From NCBI RefSeq assembly GCF_900104675.1, contig NZ_LT629944.1:496001-560000 (forward strand): a DNA stretch of 64,000 nucleotides, given 5' to 3'. Position numbers and translations under genes: made by a program. This stretch comes from Angelakisella massiliensis. Lineage in GTDB: Bacteria; Bacillota; Clostridia; Oscillospirales; Ruminococcaceae. The notes beneath the pieces were generated by a model. It worked only from the letters and a program-made list of their open reading frames with translations. It had not been told where the DNA came from and ran no database searches. Positions 52,598-62,225 of this stretch are shown piece by piece (the stretch's first letter is position 1; every line of letters begins with the position of its first letter).

Positions 52598-53000
52598 CCC
52601 CTATAAAGACTTGCCGCCACTGGAACGCAGGCCGGACGGTTCCCTTTACCGCATGACACCGGCGCAGAGAAAACAGGCGGCCAGCCTGATACGCCGGGAG
52701 TGTTGTTGCTGTGAGGACGGCAACTGCATTGTCCTTGATGATGGGGACACCTGCACCTGCCCGCAGACGATTTCTTTCTCGGTCTGCTGTAAGTGGTTCC
52801 GCTGGGCGGTCTTGCCGCTGGACGGGACGCTGGAAGCGGAAATTTTCCGGGATAAGGACTTGAAACGCTGTGCGGTCTGCGGTGGCGTGTTCGTCCCCAA
52901 ATCCAACCGGGCAAAATACTGCCCCGGCTGTGCCGCCAGAGTTCACAGGCGGCAGAAAACAGAAAGTGAACGGAAAAGGAGGTCTGCTGTGGACAGTTAG
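52587..53000 (+). CDS. Cysteine-rich VLP-domain protein
   Basis: 137 aa with about 15 cysteines: RRECCCCEDGNCIVLDDGDT, CTCPQTISFSVCCKWFRWAV, then VCGGVFVPKSNRAKYCPGCA. This is the small cysteine-rich protein regularly found beside RepA and the relaxase in Tn4451-like and other Clostridial elements; function unknown. Ribosome site GGAGG. Confidence 0.85.
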   Translation: MRDNPYKDLPPLERRPDGSLYRMTPAQRKQAASLIRRECCCCEDGNCIVLDDGDTCTCPQTISFSVCCKWFRWAVLPLDGTLEAEIFRDKDLKRCAVCGGVFVPKSNRAKYCPGCAARVHRRQKTESERKRRSAVDS

Positions 53001-53111
53001 GAGCGAAAAAAGCCTTGATTTATCAGGCTTTGCAAGCCCCAAACCGGGGCAGGTGGTATAAAGTATCGCCCGCCCCGGAAAACGGGCTTCTAACCGTCCA
53101 CAAAACGAACT

Positions 53112-53507
53112 ATGACAAATACCATCTATATCCACCAGCCGGAAAAGGCGTTCAGCTTCACCCGGCTCCCGAATTTTCTCTTTGAAGCCCCCACATTCAA
53201 GCCCCTGTCCAACGAGGCAAAGGTTCTGTACGCCTTTATCCTGCGCCGGACAGAGTTATCCCGCAAGAATGGGTGGGCGGATGACTGCGGACGGATTTTC
53301 CTGTATTACCCTATCTGTGAAGTGGTCACACTGCTCCATTGTGGGCGGCAGAAAGCGGTGAATACCCTGCGGGAACTGCAATACGCCGGACTGGTGGAGA
53401 TCCAGAAGCAGGGCTGTGGAAAACCCAACCGCATTTTCCCAAAATCCTATGAAGCGGTTCCAAACACCGACTTTAAGAAATCCCGTTCTGGTACACCGGA
53501 GGACTGA
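53112..53507 (+). CDS. RepA_N-type replication initiator (short form)
   Basis: 131 aa: YIHQPEKAFSFTRLPNFLFE, LSNEAKVLYAFILRRTELSR and a winged-helix part (CGRQKAVNTLRELQYAGLVE). This is the DNA-binding N-terminal domain of replication initiator protein A; longer homologues continue for another 100+ residues. Here a TGA ends it, while readable similarity seems to continue in the ~60 bases after, so it may be truncated. Confidence 0.82.
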   Translation: MTNTIYIHQPEKAFSFTRLPNFLFEAPTFKPLSNEAKVLYAFILRRTELSRKNGWADDCGRIFLYYPICEVVTLLHCGRQKAVNTLRELQYAGLVEIQKQGCGKPNRIFPKSYEAVPNTDFKKSRSGTPED

Positions 53508-53689
53508 AAACCGTACCCATGAAGTACGGAAATCACTCCTGAGACGTACGAAAACCGGACGGTATATAGAAATACAAAGATAAAAAGATTGATTTATATT
53601 CTATCCATTCCAATCCTATCCGAGCTATTTTCTGCGGGATTTTCCCTGTGGAAAACCCCGGATAGGAAAGGAATGGGGAAAGGAGCAGA

Positions 53690-54634
53690 ATGGCACAACA
53701 CGCAATTTTACGGTTTGAGAAGCACAAGGGCAACCCGGCAAGGCCGCTGGAAGCCCATCACGAAAGACAGAAAGAACAGTATGCCAGCAATCCCGACATT
53801 GACACAAGCCGGAGCAAATACAACTTCCATATCGTCAAGCCGGAGGGACGCTATTACCACTTCATTCAGAGCCGGATTGAGCAGGCCGGGTGCCGAACCC
53901 GCAAGGACAGCACACGGTTTGTCGATACGCTGGTAACTGCCAGCCCGGAGTTTTTCAAGGGGAAATCCCCAAAGGAGATACAGGCGTTTTTCCAGAGGGC
54001 GGCGGACTTCCTCATTGGCCGGGTAGGACGGGAAAATATCGTGTCGGCGGTGGTACACATGGACGAGAAAACGCCCCACCTGCATTTGACCTTTGTTCCG
54101 CTGACAAAGGACAACCGCCTGTGTGCAAAGGAGATTATCGGCAACCGGGCAAACCTGACGAAGTGGCAGGACGATTTTCACGCCTATATGGTGGAGAAAT
54201 ATCCTGACTTGGAGCGTGGGGAGAGCGCCAGCAGGACAGGCCGGAAGCATATCCCCACCCGGCTTTTCAAACAGGCGGTTTCCCTCTCCCGGCAGGCAAG
54301 AGCCATTGAAGCCACACTGGACGGCATTAACCCGCTGAACGCCGGAAAGAAAAAAGAGGAAGCCCTCTCCATGCTGAAAAAGTGGTTCCCGCAGATGGAG
54401 AATTTCTCCAGGCAGTTGAAAAAGTACAAGGTCACAATCAATGACCTGCTGGCGGAGAATGAGAAGTTGGAAGCAAGGGCAAAAGCCAGCGAAAAAGGAA
54501 AGATGAAAGATACGATGGAACGGGCAAAGCTGAAAAGCGAACTGGACAATTTACAGCGGCTGGTTGACCGTATCCCGCCGGATATACTGGCGGAACTGAA
54601 ACGTCAGCAGCGGCACACGGTAAAGGAAAGGTGA
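53690..54634 (+). CDS. MobV-family relaxase (Mob/Pre type)
   Basis: 314 aa. It nicks the circular form of the transposon so that a helper conjugation system can transfer it. Motifs: FEKHKGN, the NxDxDTSRSKYNF block (about residue 34-47) and the metal motif HMDEKTPHLH (123-132). A coiled-coil C terminus follows (LLAENEKLEARAKASEKGKM). The TnpZ-like counterpart in the Tn4451 family. Confidence 0.93.
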   Translation: MAQHAILRFEKHKGNPARPLEAHHERQKEQYASNPDIDTSRSKYNFHIVKPEGRYYHFIQSRIEQAGCRTRKDSTRFVDTLVTASPEFFKGKSPKEIQAFFQRAADFLIGRVGRENIVSAVVHMDEKTPHLHLTFVPLTKDNRLCAKEIIGNRANLTKWQDDFHAYMVEKYPDLERGESASRTGRKHIPTRLFKQAVSLSRQARAIEATLDGINPLNAGKKKEEALSMLKKWFPQMENFSRQLKKYKVTINDLLAENEKLEARAKASEKGKMKDTMERAKLKSELDNLQRLVDRIPPDILAELKRQQRHTVKER

Positions 54635-54706
54635 TAGATATAAGCAGAAATTTTCGCCGCCTTTGTGCGGCATTGTACCTTGAAAACTGAATATGGAGGA
54701 CACTGG

Positions 54707-54901
54707 ATGGCAAAAAGTGAAAGCGATATTTTTACACCCCGAACAGGGCAGGTTATACAAGCAGAGAACGGCACGCAGTATTTTGTATGTGGGAACAACC
54801 GTATAAAAATCTCCGAACACTTCGCCGCAGGCGGGAAGCCCCTCGGTGATCTGATTGTAGATGTGGTGCGGCATACCGCAGAAAAAGCCGCTTCAACCTG
54901 A
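54707..54901 (+). CDS. TnpW-like transposon protein
   Basis: 64 aa (MAKSESDIFTPRTGQVIQAE, ISEHFAAGGKPLGDLIVDVV). Matches the small TnpW family encoded just ahead of tnpX in Tn4451-like elements. ATG at 54707 after GGAGG. Confidence 0.82.
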   Translation: MAKSESDIFTPRTGQVIQAENGTQYFVCGNNRIKISEHFAAGGKPLGDLIVDVVRHTAEKAAST

Positions 54902-55000
54902 TAGCCCATCATTGATAACACGCCCACGCTTATGATATAATTGCCATAGAGCAAAAGTATTGTAAGCGTGGGTTGTTTCTTTAGAAGGAGGATTTTTACG

Positions 55001-56623
55001 GTGAAACAACCTTACAATACTACGATTTACAACACGGCGCTTTATATGAGATTGAGCCGGGACGATGAAAACTATGGTGACAGCGTAAGCATTGAAACAC
55101 AGCGGACAATCCTGCAACAGTACGCAAAGGAACAGGGGCTTCATGTAGTCGGTGAGTATGTGGACGATGGCTGGTCGGGGACGAACTTTGAACGCCCGGA
55201 TTTTCAGCGCATGATGGACGATGTGGAAGCCGGAAAAGTAAACTGCATTGTTACGAAAGACCTGTCCCGTTTCGGGCGGGAACATGTGATGATGGACTAC
55301 TATCTGGAATTTCTGTTCCCGGAGAAACGGGTGCGCTACATCGCCGTTGCAGAGAATGAGGACACAGAGAAAGGGCTTTCCGATTTTGTCCCGTTCAAAA
55401 ACCTGTTCAATGAATGGTTTGCGAAAGATACAAGCCGCAAGGTAAAGGCCGCTTTCAAAGCAAAGTTTGCCACAGGACAGCGTATCGGCGCCTATGCTCC
55501 CATCGGGTACAGGAAACACCCGGAAATCAAAAACAAGCTGATAATCGACGAGGAAACCCGCTGGATAGTGGAGAAGATTTTTGACCTTGCCATTCATGGC
55601 AGAGGGGCGGCCAGTATCACAAGAATACTGATTGCGGAAAAGGTTCCCACGCCGGGATTTATCAACTTCCAGCGTGACGGGACTTTCGCAAACATCTATG
55701 CGGGTGCACCGGAGGAAAAAAGCTACGCATGGACGATAGCGCAGGTCAAGAGCATTATGAAAGATGAAACCTATATCGGCCATACCATCCACTACCGGGA
55801 AACAAATATTTCCTTTAAGAACAAGCGGAGGGTACGCAAGCCCCAAAGTGAATGGGTGCGGGTGGAGAACACGCAGGAGCCGATTATCAGCGAGCAGGTT
55901 TTCCGGCAGGTACAGGAGCAGATAGCAAACCGCCGCAGGAAGTGCAAGGATGGTACAACGCAGATTTTTTCCGGATTGGTAAAATGTGCGGATTGCGGCT
56001 GGTCGCTGTCCTATGGGGAGAACAGGCAGAACAGCAAGCCTTACGGCCATTATCATTGTAGCAAGTACGGGCAGGGCACACGCCAATGCTCCATGCACTA
56101 TATCCGTTATGATGTGCTTTATGCCTATGTCCTCTCCCGTCTGCAATACTGGTCGGGACTGGTACAACATGATGAAGAACGGCTCTTGAAGCGGCTGTTA
56201 AATGCCACTGATAAGGGACAGGCCGCCGCAAGAAAGAAGCAGGCCGCAGAACTGAAAAAGGCAGAGAAGCGAAAAGCCGAAGTCGATACTTTGTTTGCCC
56301 GGATGTATGAGGACTGGGCGGCGGGGCGTATCACGGAATACAACTTCTCTATGCTGTCCGGGAAGTACCAAAGCGAACAGGCTGAACTGGACGAAAAGAT
56401 TGAGCGGCTTCAATCCGCTATCACCACTGAAAGCCAGAACGCCGCAGACGCAGAAAAATGGATTGCCTTGATGAAAGAGTGCGTCAATCCAACGGAACTG
56501 ACCGCCGAACTTTTGAATACGCTGATTGAAAAAATCGTTGTCCATGAAGCGGTCAAAGGTGAGGACGGAAGCAGGGAACAGGAGGTAGAAATCTTCTACC
56601 GCTTTATCGGCAAGATTGATTGA
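55001..56623 (+). CDS. Large serine recombinase of the TnpX/TndX type
   Basis: 540-aa site-specific recombinase that excises and inserts the transposon. N-terminal resolvase domain: ALYMRLSRDDE with catalytic Ser19, ETQRTILQQYAKEQG, CIVTKDLSRFGREHV. Next is a recombinase domain (GQRIGAYAPIGYRKHPEIKN), then a zinc ribbon (CADCGWSLSYGENRQ ... CSKY ... CSMHY) and a coiled-coil arm. The start is GTG at 55001 after AGAAGGAGG. Sited at the element's right end, 28 bases from the right terminal repeat. Confidence 0.95.
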   Translation: MKQPYNTTIYNTALYMRLSRDDENYGDSVSIETQRTILQQYAKEQGLHVVGEYVDDGWSGTNFERPDFQRMMDDVEAGKVNCIVTKDLSRFGREHVMMDYYLEFLFPEKRVRYIAVAENEDTEKGLSDFVPFKNLFNEWFAKDTSRKVKAAFKAKFATGQRIGAYAPIGYRKHPEIKNKLIIDEETRWIVEKIFDLAIHGRGAASITRILIAEKVPTPGFINFQRDGTFANIYAGAPEEKSYAWTIAQVKSIMKDETYIGHTIHYRETNISFKNKRRVRKPQSEWVRVENTQEPIISEQVFRQVQEQIANRRRKCKDGTTQIFSGLVKCADCGWSLSYGENRQNSKPYGHYHCSKYGQGTRQCSMHYIRYDVLYAYVLSRLQYWSGLVQHDEERLLKRLLNATDKGQAAARKKQAAELKKAEKRKAEVDTLFARMYEDWAAGRITEYNFSMLSGKYQSEQAELDEKIERLQSAITTESQNAADAEKWIALMKECVNPTELTAELLNTLIEKIVVHEAVKGEDGSREQEVEIFYRFIGKID

Positions 56624-56651
56624 ATGACACCAATATCTTTAACTATGTGAT

Positions 56652-56993
56652 ACCGGTGAAACAGTGCCCAACACAGAAACCTTGAAACTGCTCTCCAGGC
56701 TGTTTGATGTCTCCATCAACACCCTGTTGGGTTCCCCCAGGCAGCTGATCTGCCAGTGCTGCGGTATGCCCATGGAGGACGCTAATATCAGCCGGGAGCC
56801 GAACGGTGCCTTCAACGAGGAGTACTGCAAGTGGTGCTATGCCGACGGAAAATTCGTCTACACGAGCCTTGAGGAACTGCTGAATTTTCTGGAAAGTCAT
56901 ATGTCCAATGAGGCTTGGCCCCCGGAGCAGGTCAGGGCCTACTTTGAAGCTCAACTGCCCAAACTGAACCACTGGAAGCAGAGCATGACATAA
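56652..56993 (+). pseudogene. HTH/zinc-ribbon regulator, 3' half
   Basis: Continues the gene cut at 46635: GETVPNTETLKLLSRLFDVS, then ICQCCGMPMEDANISREPNG with CKWCYADGKFVY, a zinc-ribbon domain, to the natural stop. An internal ATG at 56664 might allow expression of the zinc-ribbon domain alone. Confidence 0.9.
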
Positions 56994-57039
56994 ATACCTC
57001 CCTCTGAAAACCTGAAGTTTCAGAGGGAGGTATTTTTTA
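56993..57039 (+). terminator. Terminator of the HTH/zinc-ribbon gene
   Basis: 17-bp stem (56993-57009 with 57018-57034, core CCTCCCTCTGAAA/TTTCAGAGGGAGG) and T-run. Confidence 0.9.
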
Positions 57040-57133
57040 TCTCATATCATTCAGGACTTAGGATACAGACAGCCTGGACTTGTCTGCAAAGCCAATCATC
57101 TGAATAAGATGATAGTTCACGATTTGTTGTGTA

Positions 57134-57325
57134 ATTCAGCAGCGTAATAATATGAGTTTTATGAACTGACTTCGTACATTGAGATTATCTATTAGTATTT
57201 TAACCAACTCTAGGTTTCCCGGCGTGAGAGGATTGCCTGCATTGTCAATATTGTGGATTTTGCTATCGTCAGCCAATGTAGAACCGTCTTCTCCGCAAAA
57301 TAGAAAAAGTTGGCATTACATCTGG
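57134..57325 (-). pseudogene. Possible decayed coding fragment
   Basis: The minus strand reads FCGEDGSTLADDSKIHNIDN and AGNPLTPGNLELVKILIDNL to a stop, with no start codon and an in-frame stop just upstream. It looks like a genuine protein tail but is unrecognised. The remainder up to 57543 has nothing else. Confidence 0.35.
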
Positions 57326-57543
57326 CTTGTAGAAGTATCGTCTCCATTCAGATTTTTGTATATGAAAACGCCATCTCTAGGTTGATTTGAGTGGCATAAT
57401 TTGTCATAATGTGATACACTTTAATAAATAATAAAATAGATTTCTGATCTCCACCTCTTTGCATATGAGGTGAAAACTAGGTGAAATACATTGGGATACT
57501 TTAGCAGTAACAATGTTGCTTATGAAGGTTGGGTGAAAAAAGA

Positions 57544-58629
57544 ATGTTACAGTCAATATTGTACTATCCCACAATCGATATAAAAGATAGCGCTTGGCTT
57601 AGGTGTGCTGCCTTATATTGGGATGAAGTGTGCTCTATCGTGCCGAACAGAGATTATAATCGTTTTTCTCCCGAGATCCTATATTTGCAGGAAAGAGGAC
57701 AGTACAGGGCTATATATCCTAAAGATATTTTCACCCTTGGGAAGCCCGCTGAATTTTCAAATATGGTCAAGAGGTACTTCTTACATTCCTCAAATATCAA
57801 TAGGAGATATTGGAAGCACGCCGAACAAGCAAATCTCGTTCAATTATATGATCCTAGCCTTTCAGCATTAATCTATTATGAAAAGATCCCTCCTGAAGTG
57901 AGGCGTATGTTAACAGAAGGCGGACTGATACGCACAGAGGGGGATGGTTATATCGAAACAACAGAAGAATTTGCAACACAATATATGCGCCTTTTAGTTG
58001 AGTTTGCGATCAAATACGATGATCACAACATAGTAATCGGAACAGACCGGAAATCAAAGTTGAATAGTATTTATCCGCAAACTTATACTCGAAAAGATGA
58101 TAATGCCGCAATCTGCCTAATGTTAGAAAAATGTCTACCAATTCCGGCCAATGATGTTAGTTTTGAGACTTTATTAGATTTCAAAGAAATTCATAGAGAT
58201 GAACTATTATCTCTGCAATTTAAGTTGCTAGAATTTGAACGCGGCGTTGCTGAATGTGAAAATGATATAATGCTGAAAAATCATATATCAGCTTTTAGAA
58301 TAACTTGGGAAAAAGTCTTATCTGAATCAGAAAAATTGTATAAAGCTGAAAAAGTCAATTTTGTTTTAGGCAGTATAATCTCGTTTATTTCCACTGGAGG
58401 CGGAATGGCTGGGTTAGCCCAGTGGGCACAGCAATATGCACTTGCAAAAATTCCTAATATAGCTGTGGGTGCCGCTGTAGGTATGGCGGGTTTGATTGGC
58501 ATAGGCGCATCATACCGAAAATTTAAAGAGCGAATTCGGGAGGACATGACAGAGGAGGGGTTTGCCTATTTGATTTCCGCCCAAAAATCAGGTTTATTAT
58601 CTAATCACCATCCTGTGGAAATATTATGA
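57544..58629 (+). CDS. DUF6236-like protein
   Basis: 361 aa. It opens MLQSILYYPTIDIKDSAWLR, CAALYWDEVCSIVPNRDY, the pattern I associate with DUF6236. The C terminus has two hydrophobic glycine-rich stretches (VLGSIISFISTGGGMAGLAQ and IAVGAAVGMAGLIGIGASY) suggesting membrane insertion. AT-rich compared with the core genes, so likely acquired. The start could also be TTG at 57529; the ribosome site is weak. Function unknown; such single orphan genes in islands are often defence-related, which is inference. Confidence 0.65.
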   Translation: MLQSILYYPTIDIKDSAWLRCAALYWDEVCSIVPNRDYNRFSPEILYLQERGQYRAIYPKDIFTLGKPAEFSNMVKRYFLHSSNINRRYWKHAEQANLVQLYDPSLSALIYYEKIPPEVRRMLTEGGLIRTEGDGYIETTEEFATQYMRLLVEFAIKYDDHNIVIGTDRKSKLNSIYPQTYTRKDDNAAICLMLEKCLPIPANDVSFETLLDFKEIHRDELLSLQFKLLEFERGVAECENDIMLKNHISAFRITWEKVLSESEKLYKAEKVNFVLGSIISFISTGGGMAGLAQWAQQYALAKIPNIAVGAAVGMAGLIGIGASYRKFKERIREDMTEEGFAYLISAQKSGLLSNHHPVEIL

Positions 58630-59035
58630 GAGATTATGTATTATCGAAGTTGAGATATAAATTTTATACTCAGCTTTAAGAATAAAAACTTTTTGTTGAC
58701 GGTCTGCACCCTTGGTACAACTGGATTGAGTTAAGTCTAAGATGATCGTATTTAATGCTGTTATAGGTCACTCTCTACCATAATTCTTTTTGATTAGAAT
58801 TATCCGTTGTTTTACATCTCCTTCATCAAAATGACAACATTCACAAATTGCGAAGTTCACCACTCAGTTTATAATGGTTTCCATGTAAGTTTCTTTATCA
58901 ACAGCCTAGAGGTGCCACAGGATAAGAGAGTGTAAGCAATGAATTTCTATTTCCTGGAGCAAGCAACTCAGTGTGGGTAATATCAATACCTGACTTTATA
59001 TCCCAAAATCATGGATATACCAAGGAGTGAAGTTT
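58630..59035. other. AT-rich intergenic stretch
   Basis: No gene, repeat or clear terminator recognised. Confidence 0.45.
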
Positions 59036-60124
59036 TTGAAAAAAGGTAGATATCTCATTCTGGTTGCTTTTTGCTTTTTGCTAATAACTGCGAGCGTTGG
59101 ATGTAGGGCAAGTGAAAATGTAATAATAGTAAATGATTTAATCTCTAATATCGACACAGTAACCCTTGATACTGAAGATTCAATTATTGATGCAGAACAA
59201 GCGTATGATTCACTAAGCAGATGGGACAAGATGCATGTTAGAAACCATCAGAAGCTGTTAGATGCGCGAGAAACTTATAACCGAATTAAAGATGTAAGTA
59301 ATTTAATCCAAGGACTTGAAACTGTGACAATTGATAGTGAAGAAGACATTACTAAAGCGGAATCCGCGTATGAAGCCTTGTCTTCTGAAGAACAACAAGC
59401 TATTCAAAATTATGACTTATTGATAGAGGCAAAAAAGCGCTATGAATCTTTGGTACGTATTAACAGAGTAGAAAAAGCAATTGAAGCAGCAAAAGAAATT
59501 GATGTTGAAGAAATCAAAAGCAAGAGTGACATTGCTCTCTATATAGAAGCAAAAAAACTATATGACGCTTTGGACGATACTGAAAAGAGTGAGGTCCAAA
59601 ACTATAATGTATTAACAGACGTAGAAGCTAAGATTCCAATAGGATGGACCCTTCCAGTCCTGTCAGAAAAGGATTATTGGGAATTTATAGACACTACAAT
59701 AAGAGAAATATTTCGCAAACACAATCTGTTTATCATTAGAATCGATAGTAGAATGCCCTACTATAACTATTATATTGAGCCGGGTAGATTGCTGGATGAC
59801 AACACATATCAGCCAATTGGCCTACAGAAAGATAATTATGAAGCACTTATTAGTGAAACGAAAGAATCATTGCATCAACTATTGAAGCAATATTCTATTG
59901 ATTATGGGAATGGATTTTTTAGTAGGCCAAACAGGGACATCGTCGGCTTGCATTTTTACAATCGTTTTAATAACTCTGTATATGGCAGAGGCGCATGTCT
60001 GGGTGTTGCGGATTATCAAGTAGATTTACTTAACTACTATTATCATCACTGGTCTGAAGATTATATACAGATGGATAATTTTGATGATTATTACTGGATA
60101 GTCAGTGAAGTATATACCCCTTGA
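59036..60124 (+). CDS. Lipoprotein with three-fold helical repeats
   Basis: About 362 aa. It has a lipoprotein signal (LILVAFCFLLITASVGC), then three ~65-residue repeats, each with a Y-(D/E)-x-L ... V/I-x-N-(H/Y)-x-x-L-x-(D/E)-A core: AYDSLSRWDKMHVRNHQKLL, AYEALSSEEQQAIQNYDLLI, LYDALDDTEKSEVQNYNVLT. The repeat type is common in secreted proteins of gut Firmicutes. The C-terminal ~150 residues are unrecognised and rich in Tyr. A TTG start at 59036 is best placed after AAGGAG. Surface-anchored, role unknown. Confidence 0.75.
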   Translation: MKKGRYLILVAFCFLLITASVGCRASENVIIVNDLISNIDTVTLDTEDSIIDAEQAYDSLSRWDKMHVRNHQKLLDARETYNRIKDVSNLIQGLETVTIDSEEDITKAESAYEALSSEEQQAIQNYDLLIEAKKRYESLVRINRVEKAIEAAKEIDVEEIKSKSDIALYIEAKKLYDALDDTEKSEVQNYNVLTDVEAKIPIGWTLPVLSEKDYWEFIDTTIREIFRKHNLFIIRIDSRMPYYNYYIEPGRLLDDNTYQPIGLQKDNYEALISETKESLHQLLKQYSIDYGNGFFSRPNRDIVGLHFYNRFNNSVYGRGACLGVADYQVDLLNYYYHHWSEDYIQMDNFDDYYWIVSEVYTP

Positions 60125-60605
60125 TTTTCAACTCACCGGAACTGGAAACTCGATGTGGACGGTCCGGTAGTTGGTTCGCCTCACAGGATGAGACCTATGC
60201 TATTGTCGGCCCGGAAAAGTTGCCCAAGCCCTGCGTTCACCTTTGTTGTCTGCATATACCCAATTTACCACAAAGCAATTTTTCTAGATTTGGCCCTTAG
60301 ACAACAGCTACAGTTTGCTGGTGCCCAATAGCTACATCATTAACTCCTATATTGATAACGAGGACGAGTTGTGGCAAAAGATGACACCATCTGGGAGGAA
60401 CCAGGACGGATAGCCCAGAAGATTTTGTTGCAGGATCGGGTATACCGTGTCTATGACCGATATGCTCGAGCATTCGTTCACAAAAATTGGTGAGCACAGT
60501 CAGAACCATTCTGCATGAGTAGTTTTTACCAAAAAGTAAAATACTCCATCATAACAGGGGCAGGTTCCCAGTTGTCTGAAACTATCCTGCTCAGAGCGGT
60601 ACATA
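60125..60605 (+). pseudogene. Decayed coding remnants
   Basis: Pieces of readable protein in shifting frames, for example LLVPNSYIINSYIDNEDELW and, from about 60371 to 60493, DDTIWEEPGRIAQKILLQDR followed by VYRVYDRYARAFVHKNW and a stop. No intact gene; not recognised. Confidence 0.35.
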
Positions 60606-60650
60606 AAACAAGCCATCCGCAGGCAAGTGCTGCTTGTGGATGGCTTGTTT
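60606..60650 (-). terminator. Terminator after the 60.6-kb recombinase
   Basis: AAACAAGCCATCC (60606-60618) pairs with GGATGGCTTGTTT (60638-60650), directly after the recombinase stop on the minus strand. Confidence 0.75.
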
Positions 60651-62225
60651 CTATGGTCCCAGCATCTTCTGAATCATCTCAAAGTGCTTGGCCACTGTAT
60701 GCCGGGTCACCTTAGCTCCCTTGGCAATGGTGCTGTAATTGGTTTCATCGGGATAAATCTTCATGTACTCCCAGATCTGCCGCTGCTTCTTGGTGAGTTT
60801 CTCAGGTGATGGGACCCCTCGTAGCCGATCCAGGATTGTCTTCTGCTCGGCATTCAGCTGCTGGATGAGCACCTTCAGCTTCTCCTCACACTCTTCACGG
60901 GTATGAGCATAGACGCATTTGGAGTGCTTGGTGCCGTCCGGCCAGGTGGGTGAGTAACGCCCCTCGAAGAGGTGGTCATTGATCTCAGTGATGCAGCCAG
61001 TCCCGGGCTTTCTGGTGCGCCTCATGACTGGTTGGAAGTCGGCGAGCGGATTCTGCGCTGTTTCAGAAGAGTTCTCCGCTACCTCATTGCCCAGGCCTCG
61101 GTCGATTTTGGCGGCGGCTTCGTTCAACATGTCACTGGTGATGTGGGTGTAGATATCCAACGTTGTCGCCGCCGACACATGACCCAGCATGGCGGAGAGG
61201 GTTTTGATGTCCATACCATTTTCCAATGCCATGGTGGCAAAGGTATGACGCAGATCGTGAAATCTGATTTGCTTGCACCCGGCCCGCTCCAGAATGATAT
61301 GGAGCCGCCGGAGCATGGAGCCGGGTGTGAGCGGCATATCCAAATTTTTCGGAGAGGGGAACAACCACCGGGATTTTGCTGTCTTTCGGTATTCCCGGAA
61401 CACCTCCACCACAGCAGGCGGCAGCACTAATTTGCGGATAGAGGCTTTTGTCTTGGGGACACTCAGCTGCATCTTTCCATTTACCTCATAGACCTGTTTG
61501 GTTACGGACAGCGTTCCGGTATCCAGATCCAGGTCGGACCACTGGAGGGCCAGCAGTTCGCCTCGGCGGAGGCCAGTGGATAAATCCAGCAGGAACAGTT
61601 CAAAGTAGCCATCCGCCTTGGCCTGAATGAGAAATCGCTGGAGTTCCTGGCGTGACAGCACCTGCATCTCCGGGCTCCGCTTGGGCGGTAGCTTACAGCC
61701 TACCGCAGGATTGGTCCGGATCAGGTTCTCCTGCACCGCCTGATCCAGTGCTGCCCGACATTTGGCGTGACACATTCGAACCATCCGATCAGACAGCCCC
61801 TTCCCAAATTGTTCTGTGCGAACGAGCCGCCCCTCCTTTTTCAGGTGGGCGTAGAATTGCTGGAGGTCCTTCTGGGTCAACTGGCACAGCGGGATCTTGC
61901 CCAGCTGCGGGATGATATGCTGATAGATGGTGCTCTCATAAGTGTTCTGCGTGGCGGGTCGGAGACCGGACTTGATGTAAGTCTGATGCCAAAAGTCCAT
62001 CCATTCACCGAAGGGCATATCGGCGCAGATCTTTTCGGACTTGGTGCTGCCCACTGTCTCCATCAGCTTGGTCAACTTTTCCTGGCACTCGTGCTTGGTC
62101 TTGGCCAGCACATTTTTCGTTTTTGGAAGGCCCTTGTCGTCATAGCCCACCACGGCCCGGCCTTCCCAGCGGCCGTCTTTACGCTGCCTTATGGTGCCGG
62201 TTCCGCTTTTTCGTTTCCTTGCCAT
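60651..62225 (-). CDS. Tyrosine recombinase with extended C-terminal HTH domain
   Basis: 524-aa paralogue of the recombinase at 11416, same layout to the end: basic arm (MARKRKSGTGTIRQRKDGRW), GLRRGELLALQW, HDLRHTFATMAL, GHVSAATTLDIYTHI, then the HLFEGRYSPTWPDGTKHSK segment and terminal helix-turn-helix (NYSTIAKGAKVTRHTVAKH). It appears intact. Its upstream tandem partner survives only as a tail (62189-62347), so the pair is broken. Confidence 0.92.
   Translation of the reverse strand: MARKRKSGTGTIRQRKDGRWEGRAVVGYDDKGLPKTKNVLAKTKHECQEKLTKLMETVGSTKSEKICADMPFGEWMDFWHQTYIKSGLRPATQNTYESTIYQHIIPQLGKIPLCQLTQKDLQQFYAHLKKEGRLVRTEQFGKGLSDRMVRMCHAKCRAALDQAVQENLIRTNPAVGCKLPPKRSPEMQVLSRQELQRFLIQAKADGYFELFLLDLSTGLRRGELLALQWSDLDLDTGTLSVTKQVYEVNGKMQLSVPKTKASIRKLVLPPAVVEVFREYRKTAKSRWLFPSPKNLDMPLTPGSMLRRLHIILERAGCKQIRFHDLRHTFATMALENGMDIKTLSAMLGHVSAATTLDIYTHITSDMLNEAAAKIDRGLGNEVAENSSETAQNPLADFQPVMRRTRKPGTGCITEINDHLFEGRYSPTWPDGTKHSKCVYAHTREECEEKLKVLIQQLNAEQKTILDRLRGVPSPEKLTKKQRQIWEYMKIYPDETNYSTIAKGAKVTRHTVAKHFEMIQKMLGP

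Larger units (their letters stand above)
46636..56651 (+). mobile_element. Tn4451-family mobilizable transposon (~10 kb) with resistance cargo
   Basis: Bounded by imperfect terminal inverted repeats (46639-46658 and 56632-56651, 15 of 20 matching, sharing TCAC-TAG-TAAAGATA). It is flanked by ACCGG on both sides, within one coding sequence. Backbone genes are a TnpX-type large serine recombinase at the right end, TnpW, a MobV relaxase, RepA, a cysteine-rich VLP protein and an Xre regulator. The left half is cargo: nucleoside phosphorylase, ANT(9)-like enzyme, a P-loop kinase gene and the lnu(C) unit. Confidence 0.9.

Noticed and set aside
57179-57385. 68-codon plus-strand frame before the DUF6236 gene
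   Set aside because: No ribosome site; the opposite strand reads better as a decayed protein tail.
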